Shown: piece after piece, positions 10,504-19,715 of the stretch
Numbering within the stretch: position 1 is the stretch's first letter
How the letters are laid out: each line of letters opens with the position of its first letter
Assembly (NCBI RefSeq): GCF_900128905.1
Contig: NZ_FQTV01000014.1
Coordinates: 43,075 to 107,074, forward strand
Direction of reading: 5' to 3'
Length of the DNA stretch: 64,000 nucleotides
Origin: Bacteroides luti
Lineage (GTDB): Bacteria; Bacteroidota; Bacteroidia; Bacteroidales; Bacteroidaceae
Notes under the pieces: model-generated
Database searches by the model: none
What the model saw: the letters and a program-made list of their open reading frames with translations, nothing else
Told to the model about the DNA's origin: nothing
Translations under genes and position numbers: made by a program

Positions 10504-11028
10504 TTATCTATATCTCCTGGCCAGAATATTATAAATAACCGCAGAAAGTAATAGTAGTGCCACGATAATTACCATCAGAATTTCAAATCCTCCATTTCCA
10601 ATTGAAAGAAAGAAATCGGAAAGACTGAATAACATATTAACAAGCAACATGCCAACCAAAACATTCACAACCCGAAGGTAACGGGCTATCAAGGCATATT
10701 GAATAAGCATATTTTGCTCAGTTATCTGCACAGGAAAACGAGACATCCTTGAAGGGAAGAATGATCTGTATCCGGTTAAAGCCATAACAAATGTTGCTAT
10801 TCCAGCCAGAACAAGCAACGTATCTTTGCTTCCTATCCTGTCAGCTTTTCCATAAATATTAATATGAGTAGGAATTACATCGGGGGCCTTATTATATAAA
10901 ATAAAAGCAACCACCCATATTCCCAATAAAAGAAGCACGGCCATTGCCTCAAGAATCTTATCACCGAAAGTTCGTGGGACACTAACTTCAGGCAACTTTT
11001 GCCTTCTAACTGAAAAGAATTTAATCAT
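10504..11028 (-). CDS. DUF1648 membrane protein
   Basis: This is a 174-residue membrane protein with about four helices: LEAMAVLLLLGIWVVAFILY, LLVLAGIATFVMALTGY, VNVLVGMLLVNMLFSLSDF and ILMVIIVALLLLSAVIYNIL. The segment VIPTHINIYGKADRIGSK is the DUF1648 signature, which is found in SdpI-type immunity proteins and related membrane proteins. The longer frame to 11058 would need a TTG start, so I use ATG 11028, which has an AGAAAAG stretch upstream. The function is unknown. Confidence 0.72.
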   Translation of the reverse strand: MIKFFSVRRQKLPEVSVPRTFGDKILEAMAVLLLLGIWVVAFILYNKAPDVIPTHINIYGKADRIGSKDTLLVLAGIATFVMALTGYRSFFPSRMSRFPVQITEQNMLIQYALIARYLRVVNVLVGMLLVNMLFSLSDFFLSIGNGGFEILMVIIVALLLLSAVIYNILARRYR

Positions 11029-11102
11029 AAAACTGCTTTTCTTACTAGAACAATCCAATAAATAAATAATAAGGCAAATGAATAAATGCCTTATTTACCT
11101 TA

Positions 11103-11165
11103 TTAACGAGTCAATATAAATATTAAATTGACAACGAATGCTACTATACCGACAACAATAATCAT
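11103..11165 (-). CDS. Possible 20-residue hydrophobic microprotein
   Basis: A short frame between the SPFH gene and the DUF1648 gene reads MIIVVGIVAFVVNLIFILTR and stops. It would be one transmembrane helix with a charged end. It starts 31 bp after the SPFH stop on the same strand. Support is only the clean hydrophobic reading and its place between two membrane-protein genes; it could be chance in AT-rich DNA. Confidence 0.25.
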   Translation of the reverse strand: MIIVVGIVAFVVNLIFILTR

Positions 11166-11196
11166 ACCTTTAGTCTTTATTTAAATTTAAAATTAG

Positions 11197-12159
11197 TTAG
11201 TTATTTGGAGTTCCGGCATTTACAACCGGCTGAGCAGCCTCATCGGCACAAAGAACAACCAGAAGATTGCTCACCATTGCTGCTTTTTTCTCTTCGTTCA
11301 GTTCTACAATCTTTTCATCAGAAAGCTTTGTCAGAGCCATTTTCACCATAGATACAGCACCTTCTACAATCTTTTCTCGAGCAGAAATAATAGCAGAGGC
11401 CTGCTGACGGCGAAGCATCACTGCTGCAATCTCAGGCGCATACGCCAGATAATTAAGTCTTGCTTCAACAACCTCAATCCCAGCCATTGCCAGGCGCTCA
11501 TTCAATTTCTGTTCGAGCTGATTATTAACCTCTTCCCCACCCGAGCGAAGAGTAAGTCCGCTAGTTTCTCCTTCATTATCATCATAAGCATACTGTCCGG
11601 CCACCTGGCGCAAAGCAGCATCGCTCTGTATTTTAACAAAATTCTCGAATGCAGTCATACGTCCGGCTACAGAATTTCCTAGACTGACAGCCGCATTAGG
11701 AGAAGTTGCCCCAGCCTCTGCCAATGTCTGAGAATCAATCTCGAACATAGCTTTATATGTATCCTTAAGCTTCCATACCAAAACCAATCCAATCATTATC
11801 GGATTACCGGTTTTATCATTTACTTTAATAGGCTTCACATCAAGATTCCGGGCACGTAATGAAAGTTTCTTTTTATCAAGAAAAGGATTTACCCAAAAAA
11901 AGCCGGTTTCTTTGAACGTTCCTTTGTATTTTCCAAAAAAGACCATGGCCCGTGCCTGATTTGGTTCCAATTGCATGAAACCTGCCAAAATAAAGAAACA
12001 GGAAATTATTCCTATCACTCCTAAAATAATTCCTAAAGTTCCTAATACGTCATAATAGATAAACATTGCCACACTTACAAATATCAAACAGATATTAAGA
12101 AATAGCATCATAAATCCATTCATTTTAAATCCTTTGAAATCAAATTCAGCAGTTTCCAT
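11197..12159 (-). CDS. SPFH (band 7) domain membrane protein
   Basis: The 320-residue protein has two closely spaced N-terminal hydrophobic stretches ([20 protein letters not shown] and [20 protein letters not shown]) and then a band 7 domain: [46 protein letters not shown], and the helical part [45 protein letters not shown] proteins form large membrane-bound rings that organise or protect membrane proteins. An upstream AATATTTG box at 12192-12199 with TTTG 21 bp further out may be its promoter. An internal ATG at residue 13 is an alternative start. Confidence 0.88.
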   Translation of the reverse strand: METAEFDFKGFKMNGFMMLFLNICLIFVSVAMFIYYDVLGTLGIILGVIGIISCFFILAGFMQLEPNQARAMVFFGKYKGTFKETGFFWVNPFLDKKKLSLRARNLDVKPIKVNDKTGNPIMIGLVLVWKLKDTYKAMFEIDSQTLAEAGATSPNAAVSLGNSVAGRMTAFENFVKIQSDAALRQVAGQYAYDDNEGETSGLTLRSGGEEVNNQLEQKLNERLAMAGIEVVEARLNYLAYAPEIAAVMLRRQQASAIISAREKIVEGAVSMVKMALTKLSDEKIVELNEEKKAAMVSNLLVVLCADEAAQPVVNAGTPNN

Positions 12160-12191
12160 GATATTTTCTTTTTTTTTAATTTTTCATTTCA

Positions 12192-12224
12192 CAAATATTG
12201 TTGATAATTTTTAAGATAAACAAA
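12192..12224 (-). promoter_or_regulatory. Putative promoter of the SPFH gene
   Basis: On the minus strand, TTTG (12221-12224) and AATATTTG (12192-12199) are 21 bp apart. The second box has one mismatch to TAnnTTTG. Confidence 0.45.
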
Positions 12225-12308
12225 TGTTTTGTGATAATTTATTAAGGTACTTAACATCATTTATCAATTAAGCTTGATAATTTATTCAGTATATATTTTA
12301 TCTTTATT

Positions 12309-12408
12309 TTAGAGCTTTTTTAAAATAGGTGTAGACCTTAATAGCACATAGTCTACTCTTTATATTATTATAGTCTACACCTTATTATAAACATATAGTT
12401 AATAAATT
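12309..12408. repeat. Four-unit 22-bp array, GTAGAC family, copy 1
   Basis: Unit starts at 12309, 12331, 12353 and 12375 are exactly 22 bp apart, with cores TTAGAG, GTAGAC, CTACTC and CTACAC. The array ends in the flank CATATAGTTAATAAATT. Copy 2 at 34643 has the same four-unit layout, and its GTTAATAAATT lies at the same distance (23 bp) from the last unit start. The copy sits between the SPFH promoter region and the barrel gene's terminator. Confidence 0.7.
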
Positions 12409-12477
12409 AATTAGCTTTCGGGAATAAATAATTAAGTTATGCTGAAAGTCTTTTTTAAAAACATCCAATTACAAAAA

Positions 12478-12512
12478 AAGAGCCTTATTTCTAAAAATGA
12501 AATAAGGCTCTT
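12478..12512 (-). terminator. Terminator of the outer-membrane barrel gene
   Basis: Perfect 14-bp arms, AAGAGCCTTATTTC and GAAATAAGGCTCTT, flank a 7-base loop. On the minus strand they are followed by a run of seven T's. Confidence 0.88.
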
Positions 12513-12531
12513 CGCTGAAAAAATAAATTTA

Positions 12532-13029
12532 TTACAGTTTAATAGTAAGACCTATTTTACCTCCGCTAAATTCATTGCCGCCACCAACTTCAAGATTAAT
12601 ACCAACCTTATTGTTGAAGTAATAACGACCGCCGATCTGTGCTCCAAGACCTAATCCCGAGGTGTGATCTCCATGGTAACCATCTGGTGCATTCCAAACG
12701 TAAAACCCAACATTTAGTCCTGCATAAAAATCCCAGTTTCTTGGAATATTAAGAATGCTATTAAAGTGATAATTACCATTACCCGAAATACCCCATGAGT
12801 CTAGATGGTAATCGTAATAATCATGATCATTATAACCGCGGTAAGATAATTCTCCACCTAGAGTAATATCTGGGTGAACAGCGTGGTCGAAACCTACATA
12901 TACTGGCAAACCGTAGTCTGACAATCCAAGACCGACATTAAGTTGAGTCTGTCCTACACGAAGAGGACTCTGTGCATACCCCATTGAGACTAAAAACATT
13001 AGTCCTAATGATAAAAATAGTTTTCTCAT
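12532..13029 (-). CDS. Small outer-membrane beta-barrel protein
   Basis: The 165-residue precursor has a signal peptide (MRKLFLSLGLMFLVSMGYAQ) and then alternating amphipathic strands rich in Gly, Tyr and Asp: LNVGLGLSDYGLPVYVGFDHAV, LGGELSYRGY, FYAGLNVGFYVW, LGAQIGGRYYFNNKVGINLEVGGGNEF. It ends GKIGLTIKL, with the hydrophobic last strand typical of barrels. An 8-strand barrel is likely. The function is unknown. A minus-strand TATATTTG box at 13115-13122 lies about 85 bp upstream, and a terminator follows the stop. Confidence 0.8.
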   Translation of the reverse strand: MRKLFLSLGLMFLVSMGYAQSPLRVGQTQLNVGLGLSDYGLPVYVGFDHAVHPDITLGGELSYRGYNDHDYYDYHLDSWGISGNGNYHFNSILNIPRNWDFYAGLNVGFYVWNAPDGYHGDHTSGLGLGAQIGGRYYFNNKVGINLEVGGGNEFSGGKIGLTIKL

Positions 13030-13114
13030 TTTTTTAATCGTTTAGTTTTTAATACAAAAAAATATAAGTGTCTGCGAATTTAGTTTAGCTTTCATTTTAA
13101 TAATGAAATTTATG

Positions 13115-13122
13115 CAAATATA
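13115..13122 (-). promoter_or_regulatory. -7 box upstream of the barrel gene
   Basis: TATATTTG on the minus strand matches TAnnTTTG. No clear TTTG lies 19-21 bp further out. The predicted leader of about 80 nt contains a small hairpin (TTTCATT ... AATGAAA, 13092-13107). Confidence 0.4.
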
Positions 13123-13173
13123 TTTAATATTTCATTTTACACATCATTCATTAGTATTTAATAAAATCATTTA

Positions 13174-13202
13174 TTGTATTTTCGTAATATATCTTATCTT
13201 TG
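13174..13202 (+). promoter_or_regulatory. Promoter that fixes the helicase start
   Basis: TATCTTTG at 13195-13202 is a perfect -7 box, with TTG at 13174-13176, 18 bp upstream. Transcription would begin near 13210. The ATG at 13174 therefore lies upstream of the transcript, and GTG 13228 is the likely start codon. Confidence 0.6.
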
Positions 13203-13227
13203 TAATATACTAATAACAGGTAAAAAC

Positions 13228-15240
13228 GTGAAATTTACTATCGATACGGATAACAAAGAGTTTCAGGATGCACTGAACTTAATTCAATATACCCGACAAT
13301 CCGTCTTTTTAACAGGAAAGGCTGGTACGGGAAAATCTACATTTCTGAAATATATTTGTGAAAATACCCGAAAAAAGCATGTAGTCCTTGCCCCAACAGG
13401 CATAGCAGCAATCAATGCCGGTGGTAGTACACTTCACAGCTTTTTTAAACTTCCCTTTTACCCTCTCCTGCCCGATGATCCAAACTTTAGTCTTCAGGGC
13501 GGACGAATTCACGAGTTCCTGAAATATCGTTCTGCACACCGCAAATTAATTAAAGAGGTTGAGCTGATTATCATTGATGAGATATCTATGGTAAGGGCAG
13601 ATATTATCGACTTTGTAGATCGTGTGCTGAGGATTTATTCTCATAACATGAGGGAACCGTTTGGTGGTAAGCAAATACTTCTGGTGGGTGATGTTTACCA
13701 GCTGGAACCGGTTATAAAGAATGACGAACGGGAGATTTTGAATCGTTTTTATCCTTCGCCATTTTTCTTTTCGGCAAGGGTCTTTGGTGAAATTGACCTG
13801 GTATCAATCGAACTTAAAAAGGTTTATCGACAAACTGATAAGGTTTTTGTAAGCGTACTTGATCATATCCGTAACAACACGGCCGGCGCTGCCGACTTGC
13901 AATTGCTCAATACAAGGTACAATACTCGTATAGAGGAATCTGAAGAAGATATGTACATTACTCTGGCCACGAGACGGGATAATGTAGACTTCATCAATGA
14001 AAAGAAACTAGCCGAGTTGCCTGGCGATTCTGTGATATTCAGAGGCGAGATAACCGGAGACTTTCCGGAAAGCAGCCTGCCTACCCAGAAAGATCTGGAG
14101 CTGAAAGTGGGTGCTCAGATTATATTTATCAAGAACGATTACGAACGCCGCTGGGTAAACGGTACCATTGGAGTAATTTCTGCCATCGACGAAGAGGGCA
14201 CAATCTATGTACTTACTGATGATGGAAAGGAATGCGACGTAAATAAAGACTGCTGGCGAAACATTCGCTATGTATATAATGAGAAAGAAAAAAAGATAGA
14301 AGAAGAAGAACTTGGTGTGTTTACGCAATATCCCATTCGGTTGGCATGGGCTATTACTGTTCACAAAAGTCAGGGCCTGACTTTTAGCAGAGTGGTTGTT
14401 GACTTTAGCGGAGGGGTATTTGCTGGCGGACAAGCATATGTAGCACTTAGCCGGTGTACTTCCTTGGAGGGTATTCAGTTAAAGAAGCAAATTTCCCGCG
14501 GAGATATATTCGTGAGACAGGAAATAGTAGACTTTGCCACACGTTTCAATAACCAGCTGGCAATTGAAAAAGCGTTAAAGCAGGCTCAGGCTGATATTCA
14601 ATATGCGGAAGCTGTTAAGCAATTTGACAACGGAAACTTTGAAGAATTCCTGGAGCAGTTCTTTTTAGCCATTCATTCCAGATATGACATAGAAAGACCT
14701 GTAGTAAAAAGATTTATACGGAAAAAGCTAGGAATTATAAACAAACTTAAGGAGGAAAACGTTGCTATTAAGAGGAAAATGGAGGAGCAACGGGCAAATC
14801 TGAAAAAGTATGCCAAGGAATATTACGTCATGGGTAATCAGTGTATTACTCATGCGCATGATCTTAGGGCAGCATTGGCCAATTACGATAAAGCGCTGGA
14901 GTTGGATCCTAAAATGGTTGATGCCTGGGTAAGAAAGGGGTTAACTCTTTTCGAGGATAATAAAATACCCGAAGCGCTGGGATGCCTGAACGAAGCCATT
15001 AAGCTAAGTCCAAGAGCATTCAAGCCCCGGTATAACAGAGGAAAAATTCATCTACAGCTTAACCATATAGAAGAAGGTATTGCCGATTTGGAAAAGGCTT
15101 GTTCTATAAAACCTGAGCATGATAAATCGCACGAATTACTGGGCGATGCTTATTCCCGGGTGGGAGATGAAGAAAAAGCAGCTATTCATTGGCGTATAGC
15201 CGAAGAATTAAGGAAGGAAAAAGATAATTCAAGTAACTAA
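13228..15240 (+). CDS. Pif1/RecD-like superfamily 1 helicase with C-terminal TPRs
   Basis: About 670 residues. The helicase part has Walker A FLTGKAGTGKSTFLKYI, motif Ia VVLAPTGIAAINAGG followed by STLHSFFKLPF (Pif1-like), Walker B LIIIDEISMVRADIIDFVD, LLVGDVYQLEPVI, and motifs V/VI near AWAITVHKSQGLTF and VALSRCTSLEGIQL. After a Lys/Glu-rich coiled region, the last ~120 residues hold tandem TPRs (ALANYDKALELDPKMVDAWVRKGLTLF, then CLNEAIKLSPRAF). It probably unwinds DNA 5' to 3'; the TPRs suggest a protein partner. GTG 13228 is preferred on promoter position. Confidence 0.85.
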   Translation: MKFTIDTDNKEFQDALNLIQYTRQSVFLTGKAGTGKSTFLKYICENTRKKHVVLAPTGIAAINAGGSTLHSFFKLPFYPLLPDDPNFSLQGGRIHEFLKYRSAHRKLIKEVELIIIDEISMVRADIIDFVDRVLRIYSHNMREPFGGKQILLVGDVYQLEPVIKNDEREILNRFYPSPFFFSARVFGEIDLVSIELKKVYRQTDKVFVSVLDHIRNNTAGAADLQLLNTRYNTRIEESEEDMYITLATRRDNVDFINEKKLAELPGDSVIFRGEITGDFPESSLPTQKDLELKVGAQIIFIKNDYERRWVNGTIGVISAIDEEGTIYVLTDDGKECDVNKDCWRNIRYVYNEKEKKIEEEELGVFTQYPIRLAWAITVHKSQGLTFSRVVVDFSGGVFAGGQAYVALSRCTSLEGIQLKKQISRGDIFVRQEIVDFATRFNNQLAIEKALKQAQADIQYAEAVKQFDNGNFEEFLEQFFLAIHSRYDIERPVVKRFIRKKLGIINKLKEENVAIKRKMEEQRANLKKYAKEYYVMGNQCITHAHDLRAALANYDKALELDPKMVDAWVRKGLTLFEDNKIPEALGCLNEAIKLSPRAFKPRYNRGKIHLQLNHIEEGIADLEKACSIKPEHDKSHELLGDAYSRVGDEEKAAIHWRIAEELRKEKDNSSN

Positions 15241-15252
15241 GACATAGATATT

Positions 15253-17961
15253 ATGAATCAAAGAACAAAGAAAAGTTTAAAAATTACAGGACTTGTAATT
15301 GTATGTATTCTGGCACTTATGGCAATATTGCCGTATGCTTTTCGCGGAAAAATTGAGAAGATAGTTATTACAGAAGGTAATAAGATGCTAAATGCCAGAT
15401 TTGGCTTCGAAGATTTAAACATTAGCTTGTTCAAGAACTTCCCTAAAGCTTCTATTTCTCTGAACAACTTCTACCTGAAAGGGGTCGATGAATTTGCCAA
15501 AGATACTTTGGTAAAAGCCGGAGACGCTACAGTAGCAATAGATCTTTTCTCCCTATTCGGAAGCAGTGGCTATGATGTTTCTAAAATTGAGATATCAGAT
15601 GCTTATATCCATGCCATAGTTCTGAAGAACGGAAAGGTGAACTGGGATATAATGAAAACCGACACCACCAAAGTTACTCCTGCAACAGAAGAAACTACAC
15701 CATTTAAACTGAAGCTTAAAAAGTTTACTGCAGACAACGTAAACATCATCTATGATGATCGTCAGGCGGATATGTATGCTTCAATCGTGGGACTGAACAC
15801 GGAATGTTCCGGCGACTTGACAGCCGATCGCTCTACTCTGAAGATTGCTGCTAAAAGTAAAGGATTTACATTCAAGATGGGTGCTATTCCTTATATAAGC
15901 AATGCGGTTGTCTCTGCAGATATGGATTTGGATGCCGACCTTGCTCATAGTAAATATACACTGAAAGAAAACAAATTCCAGTTGAATGCTATCAAGGCAG
16001 ATGTTGACGGATGGGTGGCTATGCTCAATAATGGCGGTACGGATATGGATCTGAAGGTTAACACTAACGAAGTGGGCTTTAAAGATGTGCTTTCTCTGAT
16101 ACCGGCTATCTATGCAAAAGATTTTGAAGATGTAAAAGCTACCGGTAATGTTTCTCTTAAATTCAATGCTAAGGGTATTATGCTGGGCGACACCTTACCT
16201 GCTTTCAATGCAAGTATGGTGGTAAAGAATGGAACATTCAAGTATCCGTCGCTTCCTATGGGAGTAGATCAGATAAATATCAATGCTAGTGTGAAGAATC
16301 CGGGCGGTAGTGCAGATTTAACCGAGGTAAACATCAATCCGTTCAGCTTCCGCATGGCAGGCAATCAGTTTAGCTTAACATCAATCATCAAGACTCCTGT
16401 AAGTGATCCTGATGTAAAAGGTAGCGCAAAAGGTACTCTGAACCTGGGAATGATTAAACAGGTATATCCTCTGGAAGAAGGTATGGCTCTGAATGGTATT
16501 ATCAGTGCCGATGTAAATATGGCGGGGCGTATGTCATACATTGAAAAAGAACAGTACGACAAGTTCCAGGCTTCCGGTTCTTTGAAGCTTAGCAACATGA
16601 AACTAAAGATGAAAGATATGCCTGATGTAGATATTCAAAGATCTACGTTTACTTTCACTCCGAAATACCTGAATCTGAGCGAAACTACCGTAAAGATTGG
16701 CAAGAATGACATCACAGCCGATTGTCGATTGGAGAATTACATGGGGTATGTTCTGAAAGACAAAACATTGAAAGGTACAATGAACATAAAGTCTAACTAC
16801 TTTAACCTGAACGACTTTATGGGAACTACTTCAACAACTGCAGCTGGAACTTCGGGCACAGCTCAGGGCGCAGCCGCTGCTACCACAACAACAAGTGCTG
16901 CAACATCGGCTATTGAAATTCCTAAGAATATCGATTTCAATATGACTGCCAACATGAAGCAGGTTCTCTTCGACAAAATGGCTTTCAACGACATGAACGG
17001 AAAGTTATTGGTTAAAGATGGCAAGGTTGATATGCAGAATCTGTCAATGAACACCATGGGTGGATCGGTTGTAATGAATGGTTCTTACTCTACTGCACAA
17101 AGTGTAAAGAGTCCCGACCTGAATGCCGGATTTAAAATGAACAGCATTTCTTTTGCTCAGGCTTATAAGGAACTGGATATGGTTCAGAAACTGGCACCTA
17201 TCTTCGAAGGTCTTAAGGGAGACTTCTCTGGTAATATGAATATTTCTACTAAACTAGATAATCAATTGTCTCCGGTATTTAACTCAATGCAAGGAGCCGG
17301 TAGTTTATCTACAAAAGATATTAGCCTCAGTGGTATAAATGTTATCGATAAGATTGCCACTGCTGTAAAGAAAGAGAGTCTGAAGAATCTGAAAGTAAAG
17401 GATATGAAGATAGATTTCACCATAAAAGACGGACGGGTGTCTACAAAACCATTCGACATCAAGTTTGGCGAAACCTTGCTTAACCTTTCAGGAACTACCG
17501 GTCTGGATCAGACTATTGATTATTCAGGAAAGATTAAACTTCCTGCTTCAACCGGTACGCTTGGACAACTCAGTACACTCGATCTTAAGATTGGTGGAAC
17601 ATTCACTTCGCCAAAAGTTTCTATCGACACTAAGAGCATGGCAAAACAAGTGCTTAGCAGTGCAAAAAACAAAGCAATAAGTGAAGTTGGAAAGAAACTG
17701 GGTATAGATTTAGGTGATGCTCAGAAACAGAAAGAGGCTTTAGTTACCAATGCACAGAAAGCGGGAGATAAGCTGGTTGCCGAAGCGCAAAAGCAAGCAG
17801 ACGATTTAGTGGCAAAAGCCGGAGGTAATATATTGAAGAAACTTGCTGCTCAGAAAGCTGGAGAGGTTTTGGTAAAAGAGGCTAAGAAAGAATCGGATAA
17901 ATTAGTAAAAGAAGCTGAAGCACAAGGTGATAAGCTGATAGAAAAAGCAAAAAGTGAGTAA
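15253..17961 (+). CDS. AsmA-like envelope protein
   Basis: The 902-residue protein has one N-terminal membrane helix (LKITGLVIVCILALMAILPYAF) and then an AsmA-type repeat-beta-groove region: FEDLNISLFKNFPKASISLNNFYL near the N-terminus and the AsmA C-terminal domain around LSPVFNSMQGAGSLSTKDISLSGINV. AsmA-family proteins are thought to bridge periplasm and outer membrane in lipid transport. Near residue 530 it has a low-complexity Thr/Ala/Gly stretch, and the last ~90 residues are a Lys/Glu/Ala coiled coil. It starts 12 bp after the helicase gene and ends 17 bp before the Sua5-like gene. Confidence 0.85.
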   Translation: MNQRTKKSLKITGLVIVCILALMAILPYAFRGKIEKIVITEGNKMLNARFGFEDLNISLFKNFPKASISLNNFYLKGVDEFAKDTLVKAGDATVAIDLFSLFGSSGYDVSKIEISDAYIHAIVLKNGKVNWDIMKTDTTKVTPATEETTPFKLKLKKFTADNVNIIYDDRQADMYASIVGLNTECSGDLTADRSTLKIAAKSKGFTFKMGAIPYISNAVVSADMDLDADLAHSKYTLKENKFQLNAIKADVDGWVAMLNNGGTDMDLKVNTNEVGFKDVLSLIPAIYAKDFEDVKATGNVSLKFNAKGIMLGDTLPAFNASMVVKNGTFKYPSLPMGVDQININASVKNPGGSADLTEVNINPFSFRMAGNQFSLTSIIKTPVSDPDVKGSAKGTLNLGMIKQVYPLEEGMALNGIISADVNMAGRMSYIEKEQYDKFQASGSLKLSNMKLKMKDMPDVDIQRSTFTFTPKYLNLSETTVKIGKNDITADCRLENYMGYVLKDKTLKGTMNIKSNYFNLNDFMGTTSTTAAGTSGTAQGAAAATTTTSAATSAIEIPKNIDFNMTANMKQVLFDKMAFNDMNGKLLVKDGKVDMQNLSMNTMGGSVVMNGSYSTAQSVKSPDLNAGFKMNSISFAQAYKELDMVQKLAPIFEGLKGDFSGNMNISTKLDNQLSPVFNSMQGAGSLSTKDISLSGINVIDKIATAVKKESLKNLKVKDMKIDFTIKDGRVSTKPFDIKFGETLLNLSGTTGLDQTIDYSGKIKLPASTGTLGQLSTLDLKIGGTFTSPKVSIDTKSMAKQVLSSAKNKAISEVGKKLGIDLGDAQKQKEALVTNAQKAGDKLVAEAQKQADDLVAKAGGNILKKLAAQKAGEVLVKEAKKESDKLVKEAEAQGDKLIEKAKSE

Positions 17962-17978
17962 TCTAAACTCTATATACA

Positions 17979-18593
17979 ATGCTATTAAAATTATACGAAA
18001 AGAACAATAACCCGAAGGATATAGAACAAATCGTTCAAGTCCTCCGCGACGGAGGAGTGGTTATTTACCCAACGGATACAGTGTATGCCATTGGTTGTCA
18101 TGCATTACAAGTCCGTGCAGTAGAGAACATCTGCCGTATAAAAGACATTGATCCGAAAAAGAAGAGTCTTTCCATCATTTGTTATGACCTGAGCAATATC
18201 AGTGAATATGCAAAAGTGGAAAACTCTACATTCAAACTAATGAAAAAGAATCTGCCGGGAGCGTTTACTTTTATCCTGGCTGCCGGCGGCAAACTTCCTA
18301 AGATATTCAAGAACAGGAAAGAAGTTGGTATTCGTGTGCCCGATAATAATATTATCCGCGAGATTTGCAGGCAACTGGATGCACCAATCTTAACCACAAC
18401 TATTCCCTGGAATGAAAAAGAAGACATTGAATATCTCACCACTCCGGAACTGATTGACGAGAAATTTGGTTATGAAGTAGATTTGGTCGTTGATGGAGGA
18501 ATTGGAGGCATAGAGCCATCAACCATCGTTGACTGTACTTCTGGTGAAGCCGAAATTGTTCGTCAGGGGAAAGGTATTCTGGAAGAAGTTTAG
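17979..18593 (+). CDS. Sua5/YciO/YrdC family threonylcarbamoyl-AMP synthase-like protein
   Basis: The 204 residues show the YrdC fold: DGGVVIYPTDTVYAIGCHALQ, the KxR element ICRIKDIDPKKKSLSIIC, LPGAFTFIL, VGIRVPDN, PILTTTIPW and PSTIVDCTSGEAEIVRQGKG. YrdC/TsaC proteins make threonylcarbamoyl-AMP for t6A37 of tRNA. The PxDTVY(A/G) and KxR residues are present. YciO-like paralogues share them, so the exact role is not certain. A strong terminator follows. Confidence 0.85.
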   Translation: MLLKLYEKNNNPKDIEQIVQVLRDGGVVIYPTDTVYAIGCHALQVRAVENICRIKDIDPKKKSLSIICYDLSNISEYAKVENSTFKLMKKNLPGAFTFILAAGGKLPKIFKNRKEVGIRVPDNNIIREICRQLDAPILTTTIPWNEKEDIEYLTTPELIDEKFGYEVDLVVDGGIGGIEPSTIVDCTSGEAEIVRQGKGILEEV

Positions 18594-18655
18594 TTTGTTA
18601 GGTAGAGTTCGCTTAAAAAACATTGAAGTCGAAGCGTGCTTTGGAACAGCTAAGA

Positions 18656-18710
18656 AAAAGTCCAAGCCACACCAATACTATATTGAGTGTGGCTTGGACT
18701 TTTCTTTCAG
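18656..18710 (+). terminator. Terminator after the Sua5-like gene
   Basis: The 17-bp perfect arms AAAAGTCCAAGCCACAC and GTGTGGCTTGGACTTTT (18656-18672 and 18687-18703) have an inner CAATA/TATTG pairing. TCTTTC follows. An open frame across this region (18529-18756) is only the hairpin read through. Confidence 0.85.
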
Positions 18711-18755
18711 AGTTGCTCAAGACGAATTAAGCCTGAAATCTACCGATTGTGCTTA

Positions 18756-18775
18756 AAAGAGTGATATCACTCTTT
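18756..18775. repeat. 20-bp perfect palindrome
   Basis: AAAGAGTGATATCACTCTTT is a perfect palindrome with no loop. It lies between two converging transcription units. It may add to termination or bind a dimeric protein; nothing more can be said. Confidence 0.4.
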
Positions 18776-18793
18776 AATTTACCATATAAAAAA

Positions 18794-18831
18794 AACAGAC
18801 TTAAGGCTTTGGATGAAGTCTCAAGTCTGTT
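18794..18831 (-). terminator. Terminator of the nagB unit
   Basis: The arms AACAGACTT and AAGTCTGTT flank a 20-base loop. On the minus strand a T run follows the second arm. Confidence 0.75.
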
Positions 18832-18875
18832 AGAAATAACCAGACATTTATATGTCCATTTATATCTGATAAATC

Positions 18876-19688
18876 TTATTTCAGTAACGTTTCAGGATCA
18901 ATATGATCTGCTTCAATGTCTTTGAAGTAACGGTAAGTTCCTACCTTCAATTCATCGGCTGCTGCATCATCACAAACAACAATTCCTTTTTCGTGAAGTT
19001 GAAGAGCACTGATAGTCCACATCTGAGTAATTGAACCTTCAACAGCGTGATACAAAGCACGAGCTTTGTTGTGTCCATTAACAATGATAAGAACTTCTTT
19101 AGCAGAAAGAACTGTACCTACACCTACAGTTAAAGCTGTTTTAGGAACCTTATTCACATCATTATCAAAGAAACGAGAGTTTGCAATGATTGTGTCTGTT
19201 GTTAAAGTCTTAACTCTAGTGCGAGAAGTTAGAGAAGATCCCGGTTCATTGAAAGCAATGTGTCCATCAGGACCAATACCACCAAGGAAAAGGTCAATAC
19301 CACCATATTCTTTGATCTTAGCTTCATAACGTTCGCATTCAGCTTCCAGATCAGCAGCATTACCATTCAGGATATTTACGTTTGCCTTAACAATATCAAT
19401 ATGATTAAAGAAATTGTTCCACATGAATGAATAGTAGCTTTCCGGATGTGTTTGTGGAAGACCAACGTATTCGTCCATATTGAATGTTACCACATTCTTA
19501 AACGATACAATGCCTTTTTTGTGTAAATCAATTAGTGCTTTGTACATTCCAAGAGGAGAAGATCCTGTTGGCAAACCAAGAACAAAAGGTTTCTCTGCAG
19601 TAGGATTAGCCTTATTAATCTTTGCTGCAACATAATTGGCAGCCCACTGAGAAATCTTCTGATAATCAGGTTGGATGATTAGTCTCAT
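18876..19688 (-). CDS. nagB: Glucosamine-6-phosphate deaminase
   Basis: NagB converts glucosamine-6-phosphate to fructose-6-phosphate and ammonia, linking amino sugar use to glycolysis. The 270 residues show [43 protein letters not shown], the active-site segment [20 protein letters not shown] and [33 protein letters not shown]. It lies 27 bp after the flavodiiron gene on the same strand and before a terminator, so it can be the last gene of a three-gene unit. Confidence 0.97.
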   Translation of the reverse strand: MRLIIQPDYQKISQWAANYVAAKINKANPTAEKPFVLGLPTGSSPLGMYKALIDLHKKGIVSFKNVVTFNMDEYVGLPQTHPESYYSFMWNNFFNHIDIVKANVNILNGNAADLEAECERYEAKIKEYGGIDLFLGGIGPDGHIAFNEPGSSLTSRTRVKTLTTDTIIANSRFFDNDVNKVPKTALTVGVGTVLSAKEVLIIVNGHNKARALYHAVEGSITQMWTISALQLHEKGIVVCDDAAADELKVGTYRYFKDIEADHIDPETLLK

Positions 19689-19715
19689 AATAAAGTTTGT
19701 TTTAAGTTAGATTAT

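Noticed and set aside
12203..12283. GATAATTT repeated three times as an array
   Set aside because: The spacings (30 and 43 bp) are irregular and the words are common in AT-rich DNA.
12439..12654. 71-codon plus-strand frame near 12.5 kb
   Set aside because: It runs through the minus-strand terminator into the barrel gene and looks like no protein.
18529..18756. 75-codon open frame after the Sua5-like gene
   Set aside because: It overlaps the end of that gene in another frame and reads through a 17-bp-stem terminator; its codons are those of the hairpin.
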